NCBI RefSeq assembly: GCF_021129305.1
Contig: NZ_JAJOMB010000024.1
Span: 100,273 to 164,272 of the forward strand
Direction: 5' to 3'
From: Kineosporia babensis
GTDB taxonomy: Bacteria; Actinomycetota; Actinomycetes; Actinomycetales; Kineosporiaceae
Length of the DNA stretch: 64,000 nucleotides
Positions within the stretch are counted from its first letter, which is position 1; the number at the start of each line of letters is the position of its first letter. The position numbers were made by a program, and so were the translations under genes. Below, piece by piece: positions 54,018 to 62,707 of the stretch. The notes under the pieces are model-generated. The model saw only the letters and a list, made by a program, of their open reading frames with translations, was not told the origin of the DNA and ran no database searches.

Positions 54018-54413
54018 ATGACATCCCCTGCCCAGAGCGAGATCCCGGCCCCCGCCCGCGCCTACTTCGAGGCCTGGCGTACCAACCGGCCGCAGGACCT
54101 GGTCGGCGTGTTCGCCCCGGACATCCGGGTCAACGGGCCGCTGGGCCAGATCGACGGCGACGAGCAGTACCAGCAGTCCATCGCCCGGATCTTCTCCGTC
54201 ACCAAGGACATCACGATCCGCAGGCAGTGGATCGACGGCAACGACGTGATGACCTGGTTCGACCTGCACCCCCACGGTGAGCACGAGTCCTGGCCCGTGG
54301 CGAACTGGGTGACCGTCGAGAACGGCCAGATCACCCGCGTGCACGTCACCTTCGACCTGACCAAACTGCTCGCGGCCGGTGGTGACCCGCGCCGGGCCTC
54401 CGACCAGAACTGA
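54018..54413 (+). CDS. NTF2/SnoaL-like protein
   Basis: A 131-residue cone-shaped-fold protein (ARAYFEAWRTNRPQDLVGVF, then IDGDEQYQQSIARIF and WVTVENGQITRVHVTFD). The ATG at 54018 follows GGAGG with correct spacing. SnoaL-like proteins are small isomerases, cyclases or ligand carriers; no catalytic residues can be assigned. It lies downstream of the SDR gene in the same direction within a redox gene cluster. Confidence 0.82.
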   Translation: MTSPAQSEIPAPARAYFEAWRTNRPQDLVGVFAPDIRVNGPLGQIDGDEQYQQSIARIFSVTKDITIRRQWIDGNDVMTWFDLHPHGEHESWPVANWVTVENGQITRVHVTFDLTKLLAAGGDPRRASDQN

Positions 54414-54634
54414 GCCCAGCCGCTCCCGCGGGGCACGTCAGGCGTGCCCCGCCCTGCGGACAGGCACTGCCCGGACGGGACTGCTTGGACCGGCACCAGC
54501 CGCTGGTGGGCACGAGAGCGCGTCAGGCACTCGTGCCCACCTGCCCGGCAGCCGTCCCTCACGACGGTGCCGTCCGATGATCGTTGAACACCTGCGGACT
54601 TTCCGAGAACCCCGAGAACAGCTGCGAGGAAACC

Positions 54635-55555
54635 ATGACCATGCCTCCTGCCGATAACGCTCCCGTCCTGGTGGTCGGTGCGACCGGTTCCGTCGGCGGT
54701 CAGGTCGTCGATGAACTGCTCCAGCGCGGCAAGCACGTTCGCGCGCTGGTACGGCCCACGAGCGACGCCAGCCGCCTGGAGGCCAAGGGCGTGCAGATCG
54801 CCCGCGGCGACATGCTCGACCTGGACTCCCTGACCACCGCGATGACCGGCGCCGACGCAGTCATCACCACCGCCGCCGGTTACACCGGTAGCAACAAGAA
54901 CGCCCACGACATCGATACGCTCGGCAACGCGAACCTGTCCGAGGCCGCCGCCCGCAGCGGCATCCGGCGCTTCGTGCTGACCAGCATCCTGACCAGCGAC
55001 CTGACCCCCGAGGTCACGCACTTCTGGCACAAGAAGCTCGCCGAGGACGAACTCGAGCGCCGCCACGTACCGTTCGTGGCCCTGCGCCCGGGCGCCTTCC
55101 TCGATCAGATCGTCAGCATGGGCGGCAATCCCCTGGACAAGGGACGCCTGATCTGGATGGGCAAGAGCACCGTCCCGATGACGTTCGTGCACACCGCCCA
55201 CCTCGCGGCCTACCTGGCCGCCGCCGTGGACGCCGACACCGACGACGGCGAACGTATCGACATCGGCTGGGAACAACCTGCCACCCTCGCCGAGATCGCC
55301 GGCCTGATGAGCAGCCAGGCCGGCACCCCCATCAAGGTCCGCGCCATTCCCCCGGTGATCACCCGGACCGCCGGAGCCCTGGTCGGCGGATTCGTCCCCC
55401 TGGTCAAGGACATGGCCGCCATGTTCGCCTGGTTCGACAGCGGCCGCTACGTCGCCGACACCCGCCGCCAGGCCCAGCTGTTCGGCCCGCCTCCGACCGC
55501 CGAGGCCACCGTCAGCCAGCTCGTCGCCGAACTCAGCGCCACCGCCAAAGCCTGA
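54635..55555 (+). CDS. NmrA-like / atypical SDR NAD(P)H-binding protein
   Basis: A 306-residue protein with the nucleotide-binding motif VLVVGATGSVGGQVVDELL, followed by VRALVRPTSDASRLEAKGV and GDMLDLDSL as in NmrA/quinone-oxidoreductase-type atypical SDRs. RRFVLTSILTSD and a FVALRPGAF segment agree with the family. ATG 54635 follows GCGAGGA. Such proteins bind NADPH and act as redox sensors or quinone reductases. A strong hairpin terminator lies 68 bases downstream. Confidence 0.88.
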   Translation: MTMPPADNAPVLVVGATGSVGGQVVDELLQRGKHVRALVRPTSDASRLEAKGVQIARGDMLDLDSLTTAMTGADAVITTAAGYTGSNKNAHDIDTLGNANLSEAAARSGIRRFVLTSILTSDLTPEVTHFWHKKLAEDELERRHVPFVALRPGAFLDQIVSMGGNPLDKGRLIWMGKSTVPMTFVHTAHLAAYLAAAVDADTDDGERIDIGWEQPATLAEIAGLMSSQAGTPIKVRAIPPVITRTAGALVGGFVPLVKDMAAMFAWFDSGRYVADTRRQAQLFGPPPTAEATVSQLVAELSATAKA

Positions 55556-55623
55556 ACACCCGTACGGGAAACCCTGCAAAGGACCACACCGGCTGCAGCG
55601 CAGGAACGATCGAACAGACCCTG

Positions 55624-55665
55624 GGGGTTGGTTCGGGTGCAGGAGGGGGCACCCGAACCAACCCC
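55624..55665. terminator. 17-bp perfect hairpin, bidirectional terminator candidate
   Basis: GGGGTTGGTTCGGGTGC and GCACCCGAACCAACCCC form a perfect 17-base stem with an 8-base loop between convergent genes. No U-tract follows on either side. The interval 55556-55898 holds no other recognisable feature. Confidence 0.75.
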
Positions 55666-55898
55666 GGGACCCGGTCGTCGAAACCGATGCCCTACTCAGC
55701 AGAGAGCTCACCGTTCGACACCAGGTACCTGCGACGCTGTCAGGATCGACGCAGCGTTGCGGAATCAGACCATCCCGCCGATCGCTAACGGATTTCTCGA
55801 TGGCGTCGGCGGAACTGGGCAGACGTTCGCAAACGTGCGAGTTACCGGCGACCTACCGGCAACGTATGGGAGCAAGCGCCGCCCGCGGCGGAGTACGG

Positions 55899-56324
55899 CT
55901 ATTCGGTGGAGCGGGTCAGTTCCAGGACCGGAATGGCGCGGATGCCCTGTGTTTTGGCCGCGTAATCTGCGAAGCCGGGATATTTCTGGGCCTGTGTGGC
56001 GTAACGGCGATCTCGTTCGTCGCCGTTCACTTCACGCACCAGGACCGGGTAGGTCTCCCCGCCACGTTCCACCACCGCGCTGCCGGCGGCCGTCAGGTTG
56101 TAGTACCAGCCCGGGTTCTCCGGCGCCCCGCCCTTGGACGCGAACACGAAGATGACATCCGGGTCGTCCTCGTGCGGTAGGTACATCATCGGGCTGAGCA
56201 TCTCACGGCCACTCTTGCGCCCACGATGATGCACCAGAACCATCGGCGCTCCGGCGAACGGGCCACCGACGCGGCCCTCGTTCGCCCGGAACTCCTCGAT
56301 GATCTTCGTGTTCCAGTCGCTCAT
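55899..56324 (-). CDS. Deazaflavin (F420)-dependent nitroreductase-family protein
   Basis: A 141-residue split-barrel protein of the Ddn/DUF385 family: FRANEGRVGGPFAGAPMVLV, HHRGRKSGREMLSPMMYL, FASKGGAPENPGWYYNL and ATQAQKYPGFADYAAKT. This is the standard pattern of actinobacterial F420H2-dependent quinone or nitro reductases. ATG 56324 lies behind AGAGGTGA. The longer open frame upstream is not coding. The family is restricted to F420-producing bacteria, supporting an actinobacterial host. Confidence 0.9.
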   Translation of the reverse strand: MSDWNTKIIEEFRANEGRVGGPFAGAPMVLVHHRGRKSGREMLSPMMYLPHEDDPDVIFVFASKGGAPENPGWYYNLTAAGSAVVERGGETYPVLVREVNGDERDRRYATQAQKYPGFADYAAKTQGIRAIPVLELTRSTE

Positions 56325-56476
56325 GTTCACCTCTCCCTTGCCTACGGCCGACCAGCCATCACCGCCACAGCACGGCATGGCACGGCACGGCATTAGCGGG
56401 GCCTGCTCACCGGATCGGGCCGATCCGGTGAGCAGGCCTGGCCCGAGATCCGGTTCGGGCCGATCCGGTTCGGCCT

Positions 56477-56893
56477 TTAGCGGCCGGCTTTCCAGGGGGC
56501 CAGAGCCAGAGCCCAGGCACCACCGACGAACACGTGCATCGCCGCCAGGGCCACCCCCGTCGCGGTGTCCTCGGCACCGACCAGGGGCGAGATGATCGAC
56601 AGCAGTGCCACCACCAGACCGCCCCACCCGAACCACTTCACGGCAGCAGGCCGGCGCCGGGACAGGAACCCGACGAACAGTCCCCCGAGCAGGATCGGAA
56701 CGATCGAGGCGCCAGCCACCGCGACCGCGTTGATCTCGTACGGCGTGCCCTCCACCTTCATCGAGGCATCAGCCGCCCCGGCAACGGCGAAGGCCGCCAG
56801 GTCCAGCACCGCGGCGGCCGCCGCGAAAGCGGCCAGGCGCGCGATGGTGAGCGGCGAGGTCGTAGGGGCGGCGTGTGCCGATGTAGCGGTCAT
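56477..56893 (-). CDS. Four-helix membrane protein, DUF6069-like
   Basis: A 138-residue membrane protein with four hydrophobic segments (about 20-42, 60-78, 86-103 and 112-130) and the pattern EINAVAVAGASIVPILLGG. Actinobacterial DUF6069 proteins share this size and layout. Its function is unknown. It is divergent from a MarR gene, and the 22-base MarR-promoter element lies between the two start codons, so it is probably controlled by that regulator. Confidence 0.82.
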   Translation of the reverse strand: MTATSAHAAPTTSPLTIARLAAFAAAAAVLDLAAFAVAGAADASMKVEGTPYEINAVAVAGASIVPILLGGLFVGFLSRRRPAAVKWFGWGGLVVALLSIISPLVGAEDTATGVALAAMHVFVGGAWALALAPWKAGR

Positions 56894-56954
56894 GAAGTCT
56901 CTCCGTACGCGTTATGGGGCCCGGTGGGGCCAGGCCCGAGCATACCAAGAATGA

Positions 56955-56976
56955 TTCACTTTCTGAACTATTCAGT
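56955..56976. promoter_or_regulatory. Shared MarR promoter element, copy 2
   Basis: This 22-base element begins TTCACTTTCTGAA and ends CAGT, and differs from copy 1 (52491-52512) at three positions. It lies 20 bases in front of the MarR gene and about 60 bases in front of the DUF6069 gene. Confidence 0.6.
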
Positions 56977-56996
56977 CGAGGATGTAGCTTGCTCTC

Positions 56997-57431
56997 ATGG
57001 ACGGCACCGAGGAATCCCTGGCTCAGTCACGCGCCCTGACGCGTTCGCTGATTCTGCTGGCCGAGAGAGTCAAGGCCGACTTCGCCGACGCGGTGGCCCC
57101 CCTGGACATGCCCGCCTCCACCGCGCGCGTCCTGCTGGTCCTGGCCCAGCCGACACGGATGAGCGACCTGGCCGAGCAACTGGGAGCCAACCGTTCCTAC
57201 GCCAGCGGTGTGGCCGACCAGCTCGAGAAACAGGGACTCCTGACCCGTGTCACCGGCTCCGACCGCAGAGTCCGCCTGGTCGCGCTCACTGAACAGGGCC
57301 ACCAGTTGCGTGAGAAGGTCGCCGAGGCCGTCACCGCAGGCGTCATGATCACTCAGATCGTCACCGAGCAGGAACGCCAGACCCTTCAGCCCATCCTGGA
57401 AGCCGTACTGGCCCGCTATGCGGCGCGATAG
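56997..57431 (+). CDS. MarR-family transcriptional regulator
   Basis: A 144-residue MarR protein (LDMPASTARVLLVLAQPTRM, SDLAEQLGANRSYASGVADQ and DRRVRLVALTEQGHQLREK). Length and winged-helix pattern are normal. It is divergent from the DUF6069 gene. The operator-like 22-base element is shared with the MarR gene at 51838-52464, suggesting cross-talk between the two regulators across this redox cluster. Confidence 0.88.
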   Translation: MDGTEESLAQSRALTRSLILLAERVKADFADAVAPLDMPASTARVLLVLAQPTRMSDLAEQLGANRSYASGVADQLEKQGLLTRVTGSDRRVRLVALTEQGHQLREKVAEAVTAGVMITQIVTEQERQTLQPILEAVLARYAAR

Positions 57432-57576
57432 CCCCGCGCCCGTCGATCAGCGCGCATCCGTCGTCGGACGTCGTCCGCCCCAGGGATACAGGACATGAAT
57501 CAGATTCCTTCCGGGAGCCCACCACCGACCGGACCCCGCCTGGTAGTGGCACGGTCGTGATCTTCCTATCCAACGC

Positions 57577-59901
57577 TTAAAGGCTTGAAGGCTCGGAGAC
57601 TTTGGAAAGCTCATGACGTTCATGCGAACGAGCGTCCGGCGATTCCGCGCGTCGGCGGGTGGCGCGGACGCCGTTGCCGATGACGAGGACTTCGCCGAGT
57701 TCGTGTGCGGCGACCACCACGGCGAGGCCGAGCACTCCCAGTGCTGAGAGCGGTACGAGGATCAGGAGGATGAGCGTGGACAGCACCAGGCTCTGGACCA
57801 TGATCCGCCGGGCTCGTCGGGCGTGGGCGAGGGCGACGGGCAGGTGGCGCAGGTCTTCGCCCATCAGGGCCACGTCGGCGGTCTCGATGGCCACGTCGGT
57901 GCCCATGGCGCCCATCGCGATCCCGACGTCGGCGGTGGCCAGGGCCGGGGCGTCGTTGATGCCGTCGCCGGCCATTGCGACCCCGCCCCGGTTGCCGGTG
58001 CGGAGTTGCTCGATGATGCGGGCCTTGTCCTCGGGGCGCAGGTCGGCGTGGACCTGATCGATGCCGGCCTGAGCCGCGAGTGCGTGGGCGGTGCGGGCGT
58101 TGTCGCCGGTCAGCATGGCCACGGCGATCCCGAGTCGGCGCAGTTCGGCGACCGTCTCGCGGGCCTCGGGGCGCAGTTCGTCACGCACGGCCACGATGCC
58201 GAGTACTTGTCCTTCGCGCTCGACCAGGACAGCGGTCGCTCCGGCTTCCTGGAGGCGCCGAACGTCAGGGTTGAGGGTCCCGGGGTCGATGAATCCGGGG
58301 CGTCCGAGCCGGGCTGGTTGTCCCTCGACGGTGCCTTCCAGTCCCGATCCGGCGAGCGCGGTGACGTCGGTGGCGGGGCGGGCTGGGGTGGGGTTGGCGG
58401 CGAGGATGGCTGCGGCGAGGGGGTGTTCGCTGTGGGCTTCCAGGGCTGCGGCGACGCTGAGGACGTCCTGGCGGGTGGAGCCTTGGGTGGGGACGATCTC
58501 GATCACGACCGGCTTGCCGCGGGTGAGGGTTCCGGTCTTGTCCAGGGCGACGGTGCGGATGTTGCCCAGGGCTTCGAGGGCGGCGCCGCCCTTGACCAGG
58601 ACGCCGAAGCGGGCTGCGGAGCCGATCGCGGTGACGACGGCGACCGGGACGGAGATGGCCAGCGCGCAGGGGGCTGCGGCGACGAGGACGACCAGGGCTC
58701 GTTCCAGCCACACGGATGGGTCCCCGAAGATGCTGCCGAGCAGGGCGATCAGTGCCGACAGGACCATCACGGCGGGCACCAGGGGCCGTGCGAGGCGGTC
58801 GGCCAGGCGTTGTGCCGAGCCTTTGCGTTCCTGGGCTTCTTCGACGATGTGGACGACCCGGGCCAGGGAGTTGTCGGCGGTGGTCGCGGTGACCTCGACC
58901 TCCAGGACGCCGCCGCCGTTGATGGTGCCGGCGAAGACTTCGGCGCCGGGTCCGGTCTCGACGGGGATGGATTCACCGGTGACGGCGGAGGTGTCGAGGG
59001 AGGAGCGCCCGGAGCGCACGACGCCGTCGGTGGCGATCCGTGCTCCTGGGCGGACCAGGAGCAGGTCTGCAACTCTCAGGTCTTCGGGGTGAACGGTCAC
59101 GGTGGCGCCGCCGCGCAGGACCAGGGCCTCGTCGGGGACCAGGTCCAGTAGGGCGCGCAGACCGCGCCGGGTCCGGGTGACCGCGTAGCCTTCCAGGCCT
59201 TCGGCGATGGAGAACAGGAAGGCCAGCATCGCGGCCTCGCCCACTTCGCCCAGGGCCACCGCGCCGGCGGCGGCGATCGTCATGAGGGTGCCCACGCCGA
59301 GTCGCCCGCGCAGCAGGTTGCGCAGGGCCTCGGGGACGAAGGTCCATCCGCCGGCCAGTAGGGCGCCGACCTCCAGCACGGTTCCGGTCGGGCCGTTGAC
59401 CCAGCGGCCCAGGATCAGGCCGGCCACCAGCAGGACGCCTGAGACGACTGCGAATCGCAGGGCCGGGACGTCGCGCAGACGTTCGGGCTGGGCTTCGGTA
59501 TCGAACTCTCCGTCGAAACTGCAGCAGTCATCGACCACGGCGGAACCGCGGCTACCGTTCCCGGCAGGTTCTGCACCGTGCTCGTTTGCGCAACTGCATG
59601 TTTCGCCCGCGCAGCAGCCGCCTGTTTCCACCGATGCTCGCGATCCTGGGACCAGGAGCGGGGAAAGCGCTGAGGGAGCCTGGGCGATCAGCAACTGCGT
59701 CCGGCCCGCGGGCGCGGACGGATGCTCATGGCTGTCCTCATGGCGCTTTGAGAACGGGGTGTCGTTTCCGCAGCAGGAGCAGCCATCGCCGCAGGCATCC
59801 GCCGTGCCCGTTTCGAGGTTCACGGGGGCGGGCGCTGGGCGTGTTTTCGCGTGGGTACGCACGGATGGTTCTGGCTCGTTCGGGCCGCAGCAGGGGTCCA
59901 T
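57577..59901 (-). CDS. Heavy-metal-translocating P-type ATPase (Cd/Zn/Pb type)
   Basis: A 774-residue P1B-type ATPase. Residues 1-140 form a cysteine-rich, otherwise low-complexity N-terminus (MDPCCGP, CGDGCSCCG, GGCCAGETCSC, DDCCSF) instead of a normal HMA domain. Next come membrane helices, the TGES actuator motif, the metal site AAPCALAIS, DKTGTLT with the phosphorylated Asp near 452, the nucleotide-binding SEHPLA and GDGINDAPALA. The final membrane region HELGEVLVIGNGVRA resembles the CadA/ZntA group. It exports divalent soft metals using ATP. The ArsR sensor gene lies 71 bases upstream in the same direction. Confidence 0.92.
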   Translation of the reverse strand: MDPCCGPNEPEPSVRTHAKTRPAPAPVNLETGTADACGDGCSCCGNDTPFSKRHEDSHEHPSAPAGRTQLLIAQAPSALSPLLVPGSRASVETGGCCAGETCSCANEHGAEPAGNGSRGSAVVDDCCSFDGEFDTEAQPERLRDVPALRFAVVSGVLLVAGLILGRWVNGPTGTVLEVGALLAGGWTFVPEALRNLLRGRLGVGTLMTIAAAGAVALGEVGEAAMLAFLFSIAEGLEGYAVTRTRRGLRALLDLVPDEALVLRGGATVTVHPEDLRVADLLLVRPGARIATDGVVRSGRSSLDTSAVTGESIPVETGPGAEVFAGTINGGGVLEVEVTATTADNSLARVVHIVEEAQERKGSAQRLADRLARPLVPAVMVLSALIALLGSIFGDPSVWLERALVVLVAAAPCALAISVPVAVVTAIGSAARFGVLVKGGAALEALGNIRTVALDKTGTLTRGKPVVIEIVPTQGSTRQDVLSVAAALEAHSEHPLAAAILAANPTPARPATDVTALAGSGLEGTVEGQPARLGRPGFIDPGTLNPDVRRLQEAGATAVLVEREGQVLGIVAVRDELRPEARETVAELRRLGIAVAMLTGDNARTAHALAAQAGIDQVHADLRPEDKARIIEQLRTGNRGGVAMAGDGINDAPALATADVGIAMGAMGTDVAIETADVALMGEDLRHLPVALAHARRARRIMVQSLVLSTLILLILVPLSALGVLGLAVVVAAHELGEVLVIGNGVRATRRRAESPDARSHERHELSKVSEPSSL

Positions 59902-59972
59902 GACCAGTCACCTCGTCCTTCAGTGAGTTAGGGGGTCCTTCAGGGAGCGGGGATCGTCTGGATCCGAGGGAT

Positions 59973-60368
59973 TCAGATGGTCTTCTGCGCGTTTTCCAGG
60001 TCAGCTGCCTCGGGCGCGAGGAGCACCACTTCGGGGAGGAGCGCCTGCAGCAGGGTCTGCCCCGTCGGGGTCAGGCGGTACATCACGAGCCGCCCGTCGC
60101 GGCGGGAGGCGGCGACGCCGGCCGAGCGGAGGTTGCGGGCGTGGTGGGACACGAGGTTCTGCGCCAGGCCGCAGACCCAGGCCAGGTCGCAGACGCACAG
60201 TTCCCCGCCGGTGGCCAGGGCAGCGGCCACCCGCAGGCGGGTCGGGTCTCCGAGCGCTTTGGCCTGATCTGCCCGTTCCTGAGCTCGATCCAGTATCGGC
60301 AGGGCCTCGCGGACGGCTTCCGCGTGGGGAAGGTCCAGGCAGAGAAGATCGCACTCGTCTCGGGTCAC
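59973..60368 (-). CDS. ArsR/SmtB-family metal-sensing repressor (CmtR/CadC-like)
   Basis: A 131-residue winged-helix repressor with the metal-binding motif ELCVCDLAWVCGL in the recognition region and further cysteines in DECDLLCLDLPHAE at the N-terminus. HTH residues are LAQNLVSHHARNLRSAGV. The cysteines suggest Cd/Pb/Zn sensing. The GTG start at 60368 has no ribosome binding site in front, so the mRNA may be leaderless. It is the first gene of the unit with the P-type ATPase and should repress both. Confidence 0.9.
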   Translation of the reverse strand: MTRDECDLLCLDLPHAEAVREALPILDRAQERADQAKALGDPTRLRVAAALATGGELCVCDLAWVCGLAQNLVSHHARNLRSAGVAASRRDGRLVMYRLTPTGQTLLQALLPEVVLLAPEAADLENAQKTI

Positions 60369-60377
60369 ACCAACAAA

Positions 60378-60391
60378 CTAACAGTCATTAG
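60378..60391. promoter_or_regulatory. Short inverted repeat upstream of the ArsR gene
   Basis: CTAA-cagtca-TTAG lies 10-23 bases before the start codon, within the presumed core promoter. It is a candidate ArsR operator; with only four-base arms the evidence is weak. Confidence 0.4.
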
Positions 60392-60920
60392 AACGTTGGG
60401 CTATGAGTGAGGCCGCCGGAGCCGCCGTGCGCGGCGAAAGCCACACCCGCAGGCCGATGACCAGGAGCGCGACCCCGGTACTGATCCAGACGTCGGCCAG
60501 GTTGAACGCGGGTCACCAGCCGGTGTGGAAGTAGTCACTCACGTGCCCGTCACCCCAGCGGTCAAGGAGATTGCCCAGCGCCGCAACGAACAGCAGCGCC
60601 AGGCCGATCTGCTCAGCAGGTCTGGACAATCGCGAACTGCACGCCAGGACGAACATCCGCCGTCATGGCACCGGTGATGCTGCGGATGAGCCAGGACGGG
60701 CAGGTCGTCGCCCCAGGGAGAAGGCCGCCGGAGTTGAAACCGAGCCTCAGGTCCAGCGCGCCCAGCGCCACCGGGCACCTATGGGCCGGCTCTCGGCGAT
60801 CGCCGTCACCGCCAAGTCGGACACGATGGCTACGAGCACCATGGTTCCCGAGAACAGGAGCCGCCGAGACCGTGCGCTACGAAGGCCGCTCGTGCGCTGG
60901 GCAGGGGCCGCCATGGTCAT
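60378..60920 (-). pseudogene. lspA: Lipoprotein signal peptidase gene, decayed
   Basis: Minus-strand fragments in three frames match signal peptidase II. The first frame gives MAAPAQRTSGLRSARSRRLL and FSGTMVLVAIVSDLAVTAIA (first membrane helix with the Asp region). A middle part is scrambled, with GDDLPVLA visible near 60700. The C-terminal part has ALLFVAALGNLLDRWGDGHV, SDYFHTGW, then a TGA in place of one residue, then PAFNLADVWISTGVALLV. Both catalytic Asp motifs (GNLLDR and FNLAD) can be recognised, but frameshifts and the stop make it non-functional. lspA copies often accompany metal-resistance cassettes. Confidence 0.85.
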
Positions 60921-61039
60921 CCCAGTTACCGTCGGTCCGCTCTGGCGTAGCGACGTTTTTGGTGAGATCGGTCCGGCGATCATGGCTGCCGCTGCTGGTT
61001 CTGGCGGCTCTTTTGATACCGCATGGTTCGGCGAGGGGC

Positions 61040-62614
61040 CTACATCCGAAAGCCTGACACCAGCCCCTCGAGATCCGCTGCGGCCTGGGAAACTTCCTGA
61101 GCCGTCTCAGCTGTTCTTGAGGCGTGCACGGTGGTCTGGCCGGCGGACGCCGCTACTCCCGCCACGTTCTCGGCGATCTCACCGGCCGCCCCTGAGACGT
61201 CCGAGACGTTGCGGACCATCTCGGAGGTGGTCGCGGACTGCTCTTCGACGGCGGAGGCGACGACCGTCTGCAGATCATCGATCTGGCTGATGACATCCTT
61301 GATCGCGGTGATGGACGCGACAGCCGCCTTGGCATCTTCGCGGGCAACTCCCACGCGGTTCGTGATGTCCTCGGTAGCCCGTGCCGTCTGCCCGGCCAGC
61401 ATCTTGACCTCCTCGGCGACAACAGCAAAGCCGGTGCCGGCTCTTCCGGCCCTGGCCGCCTCGATCGTGGCGTTCAGCGCGAGCAGCTTGGTCTGCGCCG
61501 CGATGTTCGTGATCAGGTCCACCACCTGACCGATCTCGTCGCTGGAGGACTCGAGCCGCTGCACGGTGACGCCTGCCTGGATGGCCGCGGAGACCGCCTC
61601 AGCCGCGGTGGCCGAAACCTGATGGCTGGAGCGGGCGATGTTCTCGATGGCCGATGACATCTCTTGGCCACCCTGGGCAACGGTGGCGATACTTGCCCCG
61701 ATCTGCCGGCTCGCATCGGCAACGACTCTGGACTGTGCCGCCGATGAGGCCGCGCCGCCCGACAACTCGTGCGCGAGGGTCGTCAGCCCAACCGACATGC
61801 CCGACAGTGAGCCAGCGTTGTCGGCGATCTTGCGCACCATCTCAGCCAGTCGCTCGACGGCCGAGTTGGTCGCCGCCGCGAGCTGCCCGACCTCGTCAGC
61901 GCTGGTGTGCTGCACGCGGCGATCGAGCCTTCCCTCGGCGAGGCCGACGAGCACCTGGACCGTTGCAGCCAGCGGACGGGCGATACTGCGCCCCACCAGG
62001 ATCGACAGACCCACCGCGGTGATGATGGCCACCAATCCTGTCGCGAGCATCAGCAGAACCGACCGGCGGTAGGCCTCGTGTCCCGCCGCCGCGATAGCAG
62101 CAGCCGACTCGGACTCGGACTCGCGCATAGATCCGAGGGCATCGCTGATCTCGAGAACGGCCTGCGACAGTGCCGCCCGGGCAGCAACGAAGTCCGCGAC
62201 GTCGCCGCTCAGAGCTGCCTGTTTGACCGGTTGCAGGGCTGCTCGGTAATCACGCATGCTCTCCTCGAGAGATGCTCGCTCCTGCGCCGACGCGGAGGGC
62301 CTGGAGTCCTGGTACATGGCCCATGTCATGTCGAAGCGGATGTCGTCGGCCTCCAGGCGCTGCAAGACCGCTGAGTACTGCGTGATGTCCGAGACGAGGA
62401 CGAGGTCGGCCAGATCCAGGCGGACCTGCACGAAGGACGTCATCGCGCGGTCGATGGAATCGACCGCCCGTAGCCCCTTACCCGACATATCACTCAGATC
62501 AGCCTGGGCGCGACCTAGACGGCTGATTCCTACCCCCATCACAGCCGCCAGCAATAAACAGACCAGCCCGAAACACATGACGGCGGCCATGCCAAGCTCC
62601 CCGTAGGCGGCCAT
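61040..62614 (-). CDS. Methyl-accepting chemotaxis protein
   Basis: A 524-residue chemoreceptor. A membrane helix at about 8-28 precedes a four-helix-bundle-type sensor domain, a second helix at about 187-207 ([20 protein letters not shown]), a HAMP domain and a long signalling coiled coil. The tip reads [20 protein letters not shown] with [18 protein letters not shown]. It would cluster in the membrane and control CheA. The first codons are unusually short, and the start codon lies only about 14 bases from the IS21-type end repeats at 62628, so the N-terminus may have been trimmed or replaced by the insertion. No ribosome binding site of normal spacing is seen. Confidence 0.88.
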   Translation of the reverse strand: MAAYGELGMAAVMCFGLVCLLLAAVMGVGISRLGRAQADLSDMSGKGLRAVDSIDRAMTSFVQVRLDLADLVLVSDITQYSAVLQRLEADDIRFDMTWAMYQDSRPSASAQERASLEESMRDYRAALQPVKQAALSGDVADFVAARAALSQAVLEISDALGSMRESESESAAAIAAAGHEAYRRSVLLMLATGLVAIITAVGLSILVGRSIARPLAATVQVLVGLAEGRLDRRVQHTSADEVGQLAAATNSAVERLAEMVRKIADNAGSLSGMSVGLTTLAHELSGGAASSAAQSRVVADASRQIGASIATVAQGGQEMSSAIENIARSSHQVSATAAEAVSAAIQAGVTVQRLESSSDEIGQVVDLITNIAAQTKLLALNATIEAARAGRAGTGFAVVAEEVKMLAGQTARATEDITNRVGVAREDAKAAVASITAIKDVISQIDDLQTVVASAVEEQSATTSEMVRNVSDVSGAAGEIAENVAGVAASAGQTTVHASRTAETAQEVSQAAADLEGLVSGFRM

Positions 62615-62627
62615 TTACCGCCCCACT

Positions 62628-62668
62628 GATGGCCAGGGTTCTCCCCGCGGATGGCCAGATACCTCCCC
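62628..62668 (+). repeat. Terminal repeats of an IS21-type element (left end)
   Basis: Two 19-base units, 62628-62646 and 62650-62668, share GATGGCCAG at the start and TCCCC at the end and differ only in the central five bases. CCCCACTG also occurs on both sides. Multiple short repeats at the ends are characteristic of IS21 elements. They stand 40-80 bases before istA. Confidence 0.7.
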
Positions 62669-62707
62669 ACTGGCTGGGTCCGATTGCCGGTCGGCGAGGG
62701 TCGTCCG

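Noticed and set aside
57823..59151. A 442-codon plus-strand Gly/Asp-rich ORF opposite the P-type ATPase, resembling a repeat protein
   Set aside because: The apparent repeats come from the antisense of Ala/Val/Leu codons of the ATPase; no start signal is present.
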